A stretch of 64,000 bases of DNA from Leptidea sinapis (GCF_905404315.1 NC_066269.1:8812501-8876500); one strand, 5' to 3'. Shown: positions 26,201 through 34,812, counted from the first letter of the stretch. Numbers and translations: made by a program. Notes: generated by a model not told the origin, from the sequence alone.

Positions 26201-29005
26201 TATTATACTAGTTATTCTTATAATGCCGATACTTGGTGATAAAGAACAGGTACACGAGTACGTAGACCTGAAACCTTTACCCGTACTTGCGACCTATTTT
26301 TATAGTTGCATTAGAAGTCAATCATTTACATATAAGAAATTTAAATGGCTCTTATGTAAATCTTAATACTTCAGCTTATCTGAACGATGGGGTTGCCAGG
26401 GAGTAGGTTCATCATTCATTTGAGCCGGAAGACGTCCACTGCTGGACAAAAGCCTCCTCCAAAGATCGCCATGACGATCAGTCCTGCAGTGTCCTTATCC
26501 AACCTATTACGGCAAAACTTAACGAGATCGTCGGTCCATCTTGTGGGAGGCCTTACCAACACTACGTCTTCCGGTGCGTGGTTGTCATTCTAGGACTTTA
26601 CTGCCCCAACGGCCATCTATCCGTCGAGCTATGTGCCCTGACTACTGCCATTTCAGTTTCGCAACCATCTGGGCTATGTCGGTAGCTTTGGTTTGGAACT
26701 TGGGAGTAAATTATGATTGTATTCAGCAATTACTTCCGTAAAACCTTATAATAAAGATATTATTATTACTATAAGGAATTGGAAATATGGAGACGGGGAA
26801 TAGGTATGAGTGGCGACTTGCGGTCAGAGTGCAATTTGTTTCCAAAGCATTTAAATCAAGCGTTTAAATTGGCAACACGAACTCTCAAAAAACACAAATT
26901 TGAACTGTTTTCTTGCATTGACATAGACACCATGAACCATATAATGAATAACTTAATATTTATTTTCAGCGGCGGACACAAAAACTTTAGAGACAGTGGT
27001 TCACGGGATAATAATGGATCTTCCCGTACCATTCCCTTTGCCACAACCTGATGCGTGTAAGGACAGTGGAATTAGTTGCCCTTTGAAGGTAATCAGAAGT
27101 TTCTGCAAGAACGTACTTCATATATTTAAAACTCCAACGGACATACTACATATTTTTGAAAAATTTTTCGAAATTTTTTTGATTGGTCGATTTAATGTCG
27201 AGGAAATGTCTGCGGTGCACTGTATTGGTCATCATTTAGGTACATAACAGCCTAGCAAAACTCTCTAAGAAAAAAGCGATTCATTCGATTGTATGAAACG
27301 TACAGTCATTGATAGGCTGACAGATGACGGCTATAATCTTGTAAAAAACGGAGATAGCCGAAATCCACTACGTTTTAAGCAACTGTTCGCTTTCCAACTT
27401 AGCCGGATTATACTTCGTCGCCAATCGCGATAATGTAATTACTACTATTTCAAAGTTATGTCAAAGCACTGCACGTTTCACGCTAAACTAAATTTCAGCT
27501 TTTACTAAGGCAGTCCCGGCTCTTATTGCGTAGCATTTACATCCTCTTTGGTATTAGTTTTTCGAGTGGCAGTGAGCGCAAGCTAAGTTTACTATACAGG
27601 CTGACCCACGGCTATGCCACATGGAGGGGAAGTACCTTAAACATTGTAGATGTGTAACATTTTACTTAAAGAAAACTTCATTTATATGTCCTTACGGCAA
27701 TTTATTTATTTTCATGTAATCTACAGCGTCACAATTTGTATACAATATAATTATAATAAAAAGTAGAAAAATAAGGCCATAACTGATTACAGTATATAGG
27801 TATTAAACAAAAGAAGTAATATTTATGATTTAATTAGCCTGTCTTATTCTGTAGTAACAAATTTACAATAATACTAAGCTACTTAAAAAATAAACTTAAC
27901 AAAATAAGGTTACATGTGTGTATGTGTGTGTGTGTGTGCGTATATGTAAGGGTGTGTGAAGTGTATTTGAGGTGTATACATTATGTGCGTGTGGGTAATC
28001 ATTTTAGTGGATGTATAGTTCTTTTTTTAGCTGTACTGTACAATGTCAGCTCTTCAATTTTTTGAACAAGTAATCTCTGTTGCTTTTCGATCGCTATTAA
28101 AAACTACAAGGTTTTTTATCTCGTGTAGCTGGTTCGATTCCCGGTTCCATCGGCTAATTATTTAAAAATCTATGAACGCAGTTTGAATTGTTTTTTAAAT
28201 TAAAATAAAGTCTTCTTTCAGTACAATATTACATAGCCGTGGGACGCCCTGTATAAATCCTACTTATTTAAAGAATGGTTTAGCAAACAGGGCCCAGCGT
28301 ATAGGTAGCTAATGTGCGTTATGGTAATTATGGTGTTGATTCCGCCTGCGTGGATTTCTATTTTTTTTAATGAAAATAAGGGTCGAGACGAGTAGGCAAC
28401 AGCTGATGGTAATTGATACGCCCTGTATATTACAACGCAGTGCCCCTCAGAATTATTGAAAAACCTTAAAATTCTGAGCGGCACGTCTCATTTCATGTCT
28501 CATGTTAAGTCTCATTTGCCCAGTAATTTCACTAGCTACGGCGCCCTTCAGACCGAAACACAATAATGCTTACACATTACTGCTTCACGGCAGAAATAGG
28601 CGCCGTTATGGTACCCATAATCTAGCCGGCATCTTGTGCAAAGGAGGACTGGTAAAATTAGAAATATTACAACGAAATCTACGCCGTAGAAGTATCGGGC
28701 ACTTGCTTTATTTTAATGAAAATCAGGGACGAGACGAGCAGGACGTTCAGCTGATGGTAATTGATACGCCCTGCCCATAACAATGCTGCTTAGTTTATAG
28801 TTATTCCTGACCGCATAAGTCTTCTTGGCGTCTGTTCCTATATTGTTTCGTGTTTCATTCACAGGCTGGTCAACCGGCCAAATACAAAACGACACTCCCC
28901 GTGCTGAGGTCCTACCCAAAAGTGAGAGTCAACGTAAAATGGGAATTGCAAAATGAAAAAGGGGAAGACTTAGTCTGCTTGCTAATACCAGCCAGGATCA
29001 ACTAA
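14158..29005 (+). CDS. NPC2: NPC2-like secreted sterol-binding protein, whole gene (4 exons)
   Basis: Joined exons 14158-14239, 24924-25037, 26970-27088 and 28865-29005 give 456 bases, 151 residues plus TAA, matching the usual 145-155 length of NPC2/ML-domain proteins. Residues 1-21 form a signal peptide (hydrophobic LSLISLTVLLASVNA). The mature part has the six family cysteines at about C27, C42, C49, C95, C102 and C143, a possible N-glycosylation site NAT (56-58), and the conserved PVPFPLPQPDACK segment. NPC2 proteins bind cholesterol in lysosomes and hand it to NPC1; insects have several secreted paralogues, so the exact ligand is uncertain. Phases join exactly (1, 1, 0). Introns are 10.7, 1.9 and 1.8 kb and full of repeats. 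Which paralogue (Npc2a to h) is not decided. Confidence 0.93.
14440..15047 (+). mobile_element. 5'-truncated LINE copy, family L (intron 1)
   Basis: Pieces match the C-terminal region of the LINE at 48461-49303 on the other strand: CTGCAGAAAAGGGCTATT, the GTTAACACCAG segment and the MPTTRLG.VSKSF-type block. Stops and frameshifts are frequent. The 3' end carries the ATTTGAATTTGAAT tail at 15030-15047, which also ends the 48240 copy. Confidence 0.65.
15301..15400 (+). repeat. 21 bp minisatellite, about 4.8 copies
   Basis: The unit is ACGTGGATGATGTTATTGTT plus A or T. The last base alternates A, T, A, T between successive units, which makes a 42 bp higher-order unit. The array sits in intron 1 of the NPC2-like gene. 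Confidence 0.9.
15459..15700 (+). repeat. Dispersed repeat, AGCTnACCCGGC family (copy A3)
   Basis: It starts CTAGCTCACCCGGCAGACGT and contains AAAGTCCCGTCAAAATCGGT, then a GACAGACAGACA run. Its continuation to about 15790 matches, in reverse, the repeat at 21720-21785 plus 23318-23550 that is split by the Tc1-like element. Confidence 0.6.
15705..16895. other. Intronic sequence with no recognised element
   Basis: The first 90 bases continue repeat A3. An 83-codon - strand frame at 16380-16129 sits in a GC-richer patch (16200-16380) and includes PQECSELLEEAGLVGV; I cannot assign it, and it could be a LINE remnant. Confidence 0.35.
16900..17092 (+). mobile_element. LINE 3' end fragment with (AAG)n tail
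   Basis: GC-richer sequence ends GGGAAGGGAGAAGAAGAAGA. A GAA/AAG microsatellite tail after a G-rich 3' UTR is typical of some lepidopteran non-LTR elements. No coding part is left. Confidence 0.4.
17390..17703 (-). mobile_element. LINE polyprotein C-terminal zinc-knuckle fragment
   Basis: The - strand frame beginning at 17703 encodes LSRKLVKFARLRLPK, VITGHGPFYKHLFNI, then a CRACMETEKTATNLILEC segment. This fits the C-terminal region with a Cys/His cluster (C-X2-C...H/L-X4-C) found after RNase H in many insect LINEs. Catalytic domains are missing. Homology to a specific clade is not claimed. Confidence 0.65.
17710..18420. other. AT-rich intronic sequence, nothing recognised
   Basis: Low-complexity AT-rich DNA inside NPC2 intron 1, with no motif or open frame of note. 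Confidence 0.4.
18425..19530 (-). mobile_element. CR1/Jockey-like LINE 3' fragment (family C), interrupted
   Basis: The reverse strand reads the C-terminal region of the family whose main copy is at 49551-55660: near 19050-18900 SKKLG, ARQYF, RPHTEYCYHLWAGA, and near 18650-18560 NRYEVGTFL. A further piece matching WKAKLA lies at 19455-19520. Between the two pieces is foreign sequence carrying a Ty3-type integrase fragment. All frames are broken. Confidence 0.65.
19058..19412 (-). mobile_element. Ty3/Gypsy-type integrase fragment
   Basis: The - strand frame 19363-19064 has HKTIAPYHPATNRQDERK and SPYTLMFGRTQLATKIK, both typical of the end of Ty3/Gypsy integrase (the APYHPATNGQ.ER and SPxxLxFGR motifs). 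The copy is far too short to be active. It is flanked by imperfect direct repeats of about 28 bp (TTATTAATTAGTACTCAAAG at 19060 and its near copy at 19375) and interrupts a LINE fragment. Confidence 0.6.
19535..20375. other. AT-rich intronic sequence with a repeat at 19985-20165
   Basis: The 19985-20165 part is related to 8930-9122. The rest shows nothing recognisable. Confidence 0.35.
20378..20720 (+). repeat. Dispersed repeat starting AGCTGATGCCGGCAACTTCG
   Basis: It starts CTAGCTGATGCCGGCAACTT and resembles the common lepidopteran AGCTGxxxCCGGCAAC...CGTCCGCG repeats. It contains a short tract of Pro/Val-coding triplets (CCTGTTCCGGTTCCCGTT) with no support as a gene. Confidence 0.45.
20888..21095 (+). 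mobile_element. Family L LINE 3' UTR fragment
   Basis: Close match to 5865-6050, with GACTGTACAATATTG, GAGAGTTTCTTGCGCCGCTT and AAAAAGAATTCTAAAGGAATC. Part of the same tail recurs in reverse at 39115-39165. No coding sequence. Confidence 0.6.
21132..21184. repeat. 53 bp perfect hairpin (25 bp arms, 3 bp loop)
   Basis: Left arm 21132-21156 begins ACGTCGATGTGCTATACATA; right arm 21160-21184 is its exact reverse complement; the loop is TAT. It lies exactly between the end of an AGCTGACCCGGC-family repeat (reverse, ending near 21122) and another repeat (21185-21365). Confidence 0.95.
21185..21365 (+). repeat. Dispersed repeat with CCCGCGGGATTTATGAA motif
   Basis: Typical lepidopteran repeat module: CCGGGATAAAACGTAGTCTA, ATCAAAATCGGTTAAG, and an end in TTATAATATTATTAGGGAT. 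No coding capacity. Confidence 0.5.
21788..23317 (+). mobile_element. Tc1/mariner-type transposon (inactive)
   Basis: The boundaries are set by the split repeat on both sides. The left end begins CACTGGCCTTCAAAAGTAAG after a TA (21786-21787), the expected target. No matching inverted end is found on the right, so that end is decayed or deleted. The element has one transposase frame, broken twice. Confidence 0.7.
22094..23101 (+). pseudogene. Tc1-like transposase (DD34E), two frameshifts
   Basis: The intact N-terminal part (22094-22792, 232 codons) has two helix-turn-helix segments (about residues 5-50 and 60-110) and the first catalytic Asp in FADESRF. A frameshift near 22790 moves to another frame holding HDNARPHTA (second Asp) and PDLNPIEHAWDELGR (catalytic Glu), with 34 residues between Asp and Glu: the DD34E signature of Tc1. 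A second frameshift near 22975 leads to WENIPQHRLRNLV and a stop at 23099-23101. Total length is about 335 residues, as expected for the family. It is a dead copy, but open enough to be fairly recent. Confidence 0.9.
23555..24920. other. AT-rich intronic sequence
   Basis: Remaining part of NPC2 intron 1. No complete element or credible exon is recognised. The acceptor tract of exon 2 is a T-run at 24911-24920 followed by CAG at 24921-24923. Confidence 0.4.
24924..25037 (+). CDS. NPC2: NPC2-like exon 2
   Basis: A 114 base exon between acceptor TTTTTCAG (24916-24923) and donor GTAAGT (25038). It encodes GSKLASVQDMTVSGCSPD, KECVLKRNSNAT and FSIDFTP, with conserved cysteines 2 and 3. Phase 1 at both ends. 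Confidence 0.93.
25196..25680 (+). mobile_element. 5'-truncated LINE copy, family L (intron 2)
   Basis: From 25422 it encodes a clean 60-residue piece (MMPNSRLSRVSKSFVEPCIR, KIPGIVQKKCVTKFKRI, KRLCGKGYYNVNDFLNDT) matching the C-terminus of the LINE at 48461-49303. Upstream (25196-25421) the same family is readable but broken by stops. Confidence 0.75.
25775..26400. other. AT-rich intronic sequence
   Basis: Part of NPC2 intron 2. Short overlapping frames on both strands show no motif. Confidence 0.35.
26405..26700 (-). mobile_element. RTE-type LINE 3' fragment
   Basis: Reverse copy of the tail at 3955-4222. It contains CCGGAAGACGTCCACTGCTG, GGACTTTACTGCCCCAACGG and GGCTATGTCGGTAGCTTTGG. The coding strand would read the LINE C-terminus up to about TDxxKMxAKLKWQ, with stops. 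Confidence 0.6.
26970..27088 (+). CDS. NPC2: NPC2-like exon 3
   Basis: A 119 base exon, acceptor TATTTTCAG (ends 26969) and donor GTAATC (27089). It encodes AADTKTLETVVHGIIMDLP, then VPFPLPQPDACKDSGISCPL and a final K. It holds conserved cysteines 4 and 5 and the aromatic/proline segment that lines the lipid pocket in NPC2 proteins. Phase 1 in, phase 0 out. Confidence 0.95.
27593..28255. mobile_element. Non-autonomous DNA element with TATACAGG inverted ends (663 bp)
   Basis: The left end TATACAGGCTGACCCACGGC and the right end (reverse complement TATACAGGGCGTCCCACGGC) form terminal inverted repeats. A shorter relative of 240 bp is at 45827-46066 with the same ends. No transposase is present. 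The interior holds a TG-rich microsatellite (27915-27985). Intron 3 of the NPC2-like gene. Confidence 0.65.
27915..27985 (+). repeat. (TG)n-rich microsatellite
   Basis: GTGTATGTGTGTGTGTGTGT with interruptions, inside the TATACAGG element. Confidence 0.85.
28362..28652 (-). repeat. SINE-like dispersed repeat, copy 4
   Basis: Reverse copy of the 982-1348 unit, from the tail at about 28365 to the CTAGCCGGCATCTTGTGCAA end at 28622-28641. Some small deletions. Confidence 0.6.
28708..28788 (-). repeat. SINE-like repeat, tail-only copy 5
   Basis: It keeps only the tail-proximal 80 bp (CAGCTGATGGTAATTGATAC, CGCCCTGCCCAT). Strong 5' truncation fits reverse-transcribed insertion. Confidence 0.6.
28865..29005 (+). 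CDS. NPC2: NPC2-like exon 4 (C-terminus)
   Basis: The acceptor TTTCATTCACAG ends at 28864. There are 46 codons and TAA at 29003-29005. It encodes AGQPAKYKTTLPVLRSYPKV, then KWELQNEKGEDLVCLLIP and a short tail. The (V/I)xWxLxDxxGxxxxC pattern is the family's last beta strands; C143 is the sixth cysteine. No canonical AATAAA follows within 200 bp. Confidence 0.95.
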   Translation, partial: AGQPAKYKTTLPVLRSYPKVRVNVKWELQNEKGEDLVCLLIPARIN

Positions 29006-29207
29006 TTCCGACACGAAAACTTATACTTACACATAGTTATGTACAGATAATGTTATATTTTATAATCGTAAAATGTTGTGTAGCGTAAGAGTTGCTAAAT
29101 TTGACATAGTTAAGCAGAAAGGACTCGAACCACACAAAGCCACATTTGATGGACATTTGAAGTTTCAGCTCTAAATAATCATCCATATTATAAAAATCCT
29201 ATATAAA

Positions 29208-29600
29208 ATCTAGCTGACCCAGCAAACGTTGTATTGCCAATTAAATTAATAAAAAAAAATCTTGGGGTATAGAAATAGATAACGACCGATTCTAAGACCT
29301 ACCAAATATATCGTACTACAATATTATTGTATTCGATTGCCATCTTGCAACCCTATAGCGGATTTGTGGATGGAACAGAATAATATAAAATCGCGATACA
29401 AAAATAGTTGTAGATCGTAGAAGGGCGAAAACGAAGGCGTAAAAACAAAAAAATACGTCCCAAAAAATAAAAAATGAATTTAGGGGTGTCCGATTCTCCA
29501 CCCTAGCCGATATGCACGCCAAGATTCACGAAAATCGAGCCGTTTCGGAGGAGTTCAATTACGTACACCGTGACACGAGAATTTTATATATTAGATAAAA
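29208..29600 (+). repeat. Dispersed repeat, AGCTGACCCaGC family (copy A7)
   Basis: It starts CTAGCTGACCCAGCAAACGT and ends near GACACGAGAATTTTATATAT. The nearest relative in the window is 40849-41165, which shares the same start and end and the TTGGGGT block. Confidence 0.6.
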
Positions 29601-29950
29601 AAAAGGTTTCCTTGTACATTTTAAAAATAGGGTTTTCACTACATGACAGTACCGACTTTCAGGAGTACGATAGCACACCTAACTCTATTTTGACCAAAGT
29701 GGAGTTAACCGAGTCTTTTCTGCTCAACTACATCGAATTAAAGTTCCCGAAATAGGAATCTATTAGTGTTACCAAAGACTTAGAATGTACTATCGTGTAG
29801 ACTACCTAACAGCCCGATCATTTGATGTGTCAATGTGTGCATTGGTTAGTGGTTTATTATTCAATATACTAATGCCATGAGTGGCTGACTGTTTACGACT
29901 TTTCAATCAAATGTGTTAGAGCAATTAGAAATAATAAAACACAAAAATAA
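29600..29950. other. Non-coding, nothing recognised
   Basis: Two short open frames have no motif. AT-rich. Confidence 0.35.
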
Positions 29951-29951
29951 C

Positions 29952-30300
29952 ATGTTAGTCCCGTCACCTTTGTTACGTATCTCTTCCGGGGGTAATACGT
30001 CACAATAGCCGACCAATCACAGCGCGTCATTTCATGGGACGAGGGTATAAAAGAGCGGCTTCCGGCTAATTTGTTTCAGTCTCGTGCCAGATTTTGGCGA
30101 GACAACACGTGCTGAGGATGCCTCGTGTAGAGGCGAAACACGTGTCAAATTGTTTAAAGACGGAAAAAATATTGGCGGAATTAACACTAAAGAAAACTCA
30201 AGTCATTTATATAATCAAAATCGGTTACATAAAATTGCTGTATCTCCGTTAGAAATATTCTCTCTCGCACGCTTTCTTAATCTATACGTTAGTATATTGT
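29952..30300 (+). repeat. Repeat carrying a core-promoter-like module (possible solo LTR)
   Basis: It starts TGTTAGTCCCGTCACC and includes a CCAAT box, TATA box and initiator (separate entry). Downstream is GTGCTGAGGATGCCTCGTGT, then GGCGAAACACGTGTCAAATT. Part of it recurs in reverse at 57838-57899 (CGACACGTGTTTCGCCTC). A TG start and internal promoter fit an LTR, but the expected CA end and target duplication were not found, so the class is open. Confidence 0.4.
30013..30080 (+). promoter_or_regulatory. CCAAT, TATA and initiator module
   Basis: CCAATCA lies at 30013-30019, TATAAAA at 30046-30052, and the arthropod initiator TCAGT at 30076-30080. The distance from the first T of TATAAAA to the A of the initiator is 32 bp, the expected spacing for a Pol II core promoter. 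A downstream host gene is not seen; the module lies in a dispersed repeat. Confidence 0.5.
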
Positions 30301-30317
30301 AAGTCTATGTTGTTTAA

Positions 30318-30510
30318 CGGCCGTTTTCAATAACCTTTCTTTCCTTAGTTTAACTTACTAGAGTCCTTACTATCCTTTTAAGCTTACTTACATTTCAATA
30401 ACCTATCGACATAAAGCATTGGACTATAACTATATTGGACATAACTATGGATAGATAAGATCTTGTCAGCAATGTATCCGGAACTAGAGATACGTTATTG
30501 AAAACGGCCG
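30318..30510. mobile_element. 193 bp MITE with CGGCCGTTTTCAATAAC inverted ends and TAA target duplication
   Basis: The left end is CGGCCGTTTTCAATAACC and the right end is the reverse complement of CGGCCGTTTTCAATAACGTA. TAA flanks both sides (30315-30317 and 30511-30513). A three-base TAA duplication fits the PIF/Harbinger group. No coding capacity. Confidence 0.8.
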
Positions 30511-30780
30511 TAATTCGTTCGGTAAGTAGGTAAACTGTGTGCTGTTGTTGCAAAACAAAGTTAATCATAGTCCTTTGAATAAGTTTTGGAAAGATTATAG
30601 TGAAAAATTTTATAAAACTATGCAGAACTTACACATTTAAGAACCGAGAATTAGATTTAGTTTTTATATTGTGGGATAATTATTTTCAAGATTAAAAATT
30701 AAAACGAAATAAATGTTCAATAAATTATCTTTTAATCATTTAAGCCATGCTTATTATAAGTGACCTTAAAAGTAATAAAT

Positions 30781-30868
30781 AATACATGCATATGTAGACA
30801 TATGCATGTATTTTTTAAATATATATAGGTATGCAAAAGATAGATCTTTTGAATACCTATATATATTT
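30781..30868. repeat. Two adjacent hairpins, each with an AG loop
   Basis: Hairpin 1 is 30781-30812: arms AATACATGCATATGT and ACATATGCATGTATT, loop AG. Hairpin 2 is 30817-30868: 25 bp arms starting AAATATATATAGGTAT with one mismatch, loop AG. Four bases separate them. Confidence 0.9.
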
Positions 30869-31025
30869 CCTTTATCTGAAAAAATAAAGTTTAAATTAAT
30901 AATTTTTATGCCTGCCAAAGTAATTCGACACAAATTTGTTTTAGCAATTCAAAATGAAAATAAATTGTTATTTATTTTAAAGTGATAACCCTTACTTCTT
31001 GGATTAACAACGCAAATAAAACTTC

Positions 31026-31356
31026 AAACAGAATTTATGAATGATGCGGGACTGAAACCCGCGACCTTTTACTCTTTCCACTGATTCACCCAAGATCACT
31101 TTAAAAAAATAAAATTTTTTTTATATTTGAAAGGGCAACATCCCAAGTCAATTTCCTAATATGCAAATGTTGGGATTGAGCAGGTTATCAACTGTAAAGT
31201 AGATCCTGTAGATGAAGCCACAACCTGAGAGTCGAAAAAAGCATACACGATCCATCAACGATACGTCACTCGAACGGTTGACCCAGTTGGAAGAGCGCTC
31301 ACATGGAACCAGAGAATTCGCGGGTTCGTGTCCCGCAGGGTTCATAAATTTTTATT
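31026..31356. repeat. Inverted pair of tRNA-like SINE ends
   Basis: On the - strand, 31026-31065 carries a Pol III box-B-like GGGTTTCAGTCCCGC. On the + strand, 31320-31336 carries GGGTTCGTGTCCCGC, followed by a TTCATAAATTTTTA segment that mirrors the left one. The + copy also has an A-box-like stretch (GACCCAGTTGGAAGAGC, 31267-31283). These look like two tRNA-derived SINE pieces in opposite directions, not functional tRNA genes: stems do not pair cleanly. Confidence 0.5.
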
Positions 31357-31646
31357 TGTGTAAGTTAAAATGTAATAAATATTGAAATTAATACCGTGGT
31401 GATTTACCGACACTGATAATTTATCTTATATCTTTAAACGAGCAATTCTTGTATATATATATATAATCTGAATCTCGGAAACGGCTCCAACGATTTTCAT
31501 AAAATTAAGTATGCAGGGGATTTCGGGGGTGAAAAATCGATCTAGCTAGGTTTCAATTTAAAAAAAAATGGTTTTATCCATGTTTGAATGAGAAACAGCT
31601 ACAATAACATTAGAATACAAAGGTAAATTTCGCCACTATATACAAG

Positions 31647-31722
31647 ACTATTATAGCTCAGATGGGACATTGGGTGATCCGGAAAGCAGAAGACCCCGGT
31701 TCGAATCCAGATGTCCTATTAG
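31647..31722 (+). repeat. tRNA-like sequence (SINE head or tRNA pseudogene)
   Basis: The A box TAGCTCAGATGG (31654-31665) and a perfect B box GGTTCGAATCC (31698-31708) are followed by a T-run from 31722 that could end Pol III transcription. The acceptor and T stems do not pair well, so a functional tRNA is unlikely. Confidence 0.5.
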
Positions 31723-32299
31723 TTTTTTTTTTGTTCAAGTGTTGTACATTCTTAAAAATCCGAGCAAGGCTCGGTCGTCCGGATATTGATACTTAAATTG
31801 ACATATGTTTCGTAATAATTTTGATGACGTAACTAATACTTACATAATAATAATACATACATACGTAGGTACTTTTTTAATACAACTAAAGTATCCAAAA
31901 AATATTCCTATAAAAATAAAAATATGCCTGAGCCCAAACAATTGTAGGTAATGCTCATTGCTCTTGTTATGACAATAATTGATCTAATATTATATATATA
32001 TATATCCTTAGCTTAAGAATTGGTCTCCGCTGCGCTACAACTAGATACCGCAGGCGTAGTCGCAAGGTGCGGTAACTTTTACTACGTCCAAATGGGCGTA
32101 CCGAGTATCGAATAATGTGTGACGTTGATGTAATAATTGAAACTTAACTGCTGCGTTGCGTGGTAAAACTGTAAAAATAATACTACAAGAAATAAAAGAG
32201 ACACTGGGATCACATATCATCAGTAAGTATTTTGAATTTTATTAATTTCATTCATTCATTTTTGTGATATGGCGTGTGGCTGCACCAGTCGGGCGCAAA

Positions 32300-32719
32300 T
32301 TATTTCGCCAATGTCGAGTGGAATTGAAGAGACACGTTATGAATGGAAATTTTGTATGAATTTAATTGGGATAATTTATGTGACAGGTTTTTTCTCAGAT
32401 CTTGGGAACTATTTTTAAAATGTTCATAGGAACCTACTTGTATAGCAGCTTTAGCACAAGAGTCTGCTGTTTCGTTGCCTGCAATGCCAGAATGACCTGG
32501 TATCCAGACAAGTGTTGCATCTATTCCATTTGGATGACAGGAAAACAGAGCCTCCCTAATCTGCAGAATAATTGGTTGTCTTAACTTACTCCGGTATGGA
32601 TTTTCCTTGATGGATGATAAAGAACTAAGGGAGTCAGTAAAAAAAACATTTTGATTCAGGTTATGAGAGCGGGTAAACAGGATTGCTTCTAATAAGGCAA
32701 CGGCCTCCCCTGTAAACAC
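32300..32719 (-). pseudogene. LINE RNase H domain
   Basis: The frame reads GEAVALLEAILF, FFTDSLSSLSSI, then VWIPGHSGIAGNETADSCAK. The Glu (GEA), Asp (TDS) and final NExAD motifs are the RNase H catalytic pattern. The first Asp is in the neighbouring frame near 32820 (LLIYTDASK). So the domain is complete but frameshifted. Confidence 0.85.
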
Positions 32720-34560
32720 CGAAGACTCAGGAGGACATTTGAATTGTAAAATGATTTTAAAGCTGGGGGGACCCAGCAGGCTACGCTAACACGACTTTGC
32801 CTAGACATCTTTGAAGCATCAGTGTAGATAAGAAGGTGATTTGACCAATTTTGATGAACTAAGCATTGAAATTTCGAATTAGTATCCGGGGCTCCTTTGA
32901 CCAAACCAAGATCAGTAACGACGGAAGGATTGAAAACCAGGGCTTCATATGATGTGGAGAATAGAGGACTCATCGATAAAGATAATAAGGGAGAGGGAGG
33001 GAGATTAGTAAACTTACGGAAACTATCCAATAGATAGAACCTTGATGCCCTTTTCACATTTATTAATTACATATTCGGTATGAGCCAATCCGTTCAGTCT
33101 GTAATCAAGGGTAACTCCAAGGAACTTTGCCTTATCTACCAAGTTGATGACGTGGTCCTCATAGTTAAAGCTAAAGGTAGGGATACATCTCTTCCTTGTA
33201 AACACAACTACCTGGCATTTAGACACTGACAAAGATAGGCCGTGGTCGGAGAGCCATTACCCTAAATAATACAAAGCAGAGTTGAGGCATTGGGATATTT
33301 CCTCTATAGAGCCTGAGCTATGATAAAGGACAATATCATCAGCATACTGCAAGATGTTACAAAAACTATTAACAGACAATTGTAGATCCTGAGTAGTATG
33401 CTGTATAGCAGAGGACTGAGAACAGAGCTTTGGGGAAGACCTTTCCAGACTCATCTGGGTGGGAGACTGGAAAACTGGTGTTTTACTATAACTGACCTGC
33501 CAGAAAGCAGGTTACATATCACTATCACTCAGCTAGTGCAGTTTTTGCCAGAGCAACGGAAGAAGTACATTATCATATGCAGAGGCTACATCGATAAAAA
33601 CACCCCTTACCAAAGGCAGTTCGAATGTCTGTAGTCAGTATACTGAGGCTGTCTGCAGTGCTGAGGCCCTTGCGGAAACCGAACTGTGAAGGGGCCAGCA
33701 TTCCTCTGCCTTCCATTATCCACTCTAGTCGGTTCTTAAGGAGGATCTCCGTAACTTTTGCTAAGGTGGACGACAGTGCAATAGGTCTGTATGCATTGGG
33801 ATCTGATACTTTTTTTCCAGGCTTGAGAAGAGGGATCACTATTCGAGACTTCCATGAATCTGGAATTATTCCTTTTTCAAAAAAACCATTAATCAAATTT
33901 AGAAAGGAATATTTAAATTCATTAAAAAAGAGTAGGGCACACCATCTTCTCCAGGGGGTGAATCTTTTAGACCTCCAAGAGCTATCTGAAGCTCTGAAAA
34001 GAGAGCATCCATTTTGGACATTATGGGTGCTGGTGTAGAAAGAGGGAAATCGTCCTGATGGGTCCATACGGTGGAGCAAGTTTGTCAGCAAAAGTACTAA
34101 GCCACTCAGATGGATTGTTGGAGTTTGGATCGGAGTAGTTAAGGGTTCTGCGAAATCTTCTTATGTTTAGCCAAACAATAGAAGGCGATCTGGGGTTAAG
34201 TGATTCACAGAACTTAGTCAGGCCAAGCTTTTTCTTTTTTCATACCATCCTTTTAGTTTTAGCATCAATACGCTTATATTTCATGAAATTCTCTTCTATC
34301 ATTTGGGCTGCGTACTCTTTCTCTGCTGCTACTATCTCATTAAACAAGTCTTTGCATTCTCCATCCCACCAGGGAGGGGAAGGCAGAAAGATTTTTCGGG
34401 GAATGTTGGAATCGGCCAAAGAAATAAAGAGATTTGACAAAATGTTCACAGTAAGTCAAGACGTTACCATCACACTGAAGATAAGGAAGGGAATCCATCA
34501 AATCATCCACGGTTTGAGCATAGCGAGACCAATCTGCGTTCTGCAATTTATATTTTTGTA
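32720..34560 (-). pseudogene. LINE reverse transcriptase, frameshifted
   Basis: Pieces in several frames: about 33880-33600 has IIPDSWKSRIVIPLLKPGKK, PNAYRPIALSSTLAKVTE and APSQFGFRKGLSTADS; near 33350 is the catalytic LQYADDIVLYHSSGS; 33232-33023 has VDKAKFLGVTLDYRLNG. The pieces are in the usual order of LINE reverse transcriptase. At least five frame changes rule out function. Confidence 0.85.
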
Positions 34561-34812
34561 AGGGGTTAGGATTGGGGAGAGGAATTGACCTATTATTTAG
34601 AGTAAGGATAATAGGGAAGTGGTCGCTGCCACAGGTAGTAGGAAGAGTTTGCCAGGATAACTGAGATGCAAGGGAAATTGAAGAAAGGGATAGATCTACT
34701 GCCGATTTCTGGTTCTGATTGGGGTAAACTCTTGGGGTCGGAGAGCCATCATTATATGCATATACAAAAATTTATATCCTCAAAGATATCAACAAACGAC
34801 AGAGTAAAGTCG

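Noticed and set aside
31647..31722. Functional tRNA gene
   Set aside because: A and B boxes are good, but acceptor and T stems do not pair; more likely a SINE head or pseudogene.
33625..34038. 137-codon + strand frame opposite the LINE reverse transcriptase
   Set aside because: It is the antisense shadow of the reverse transcriptase region on the - strand.
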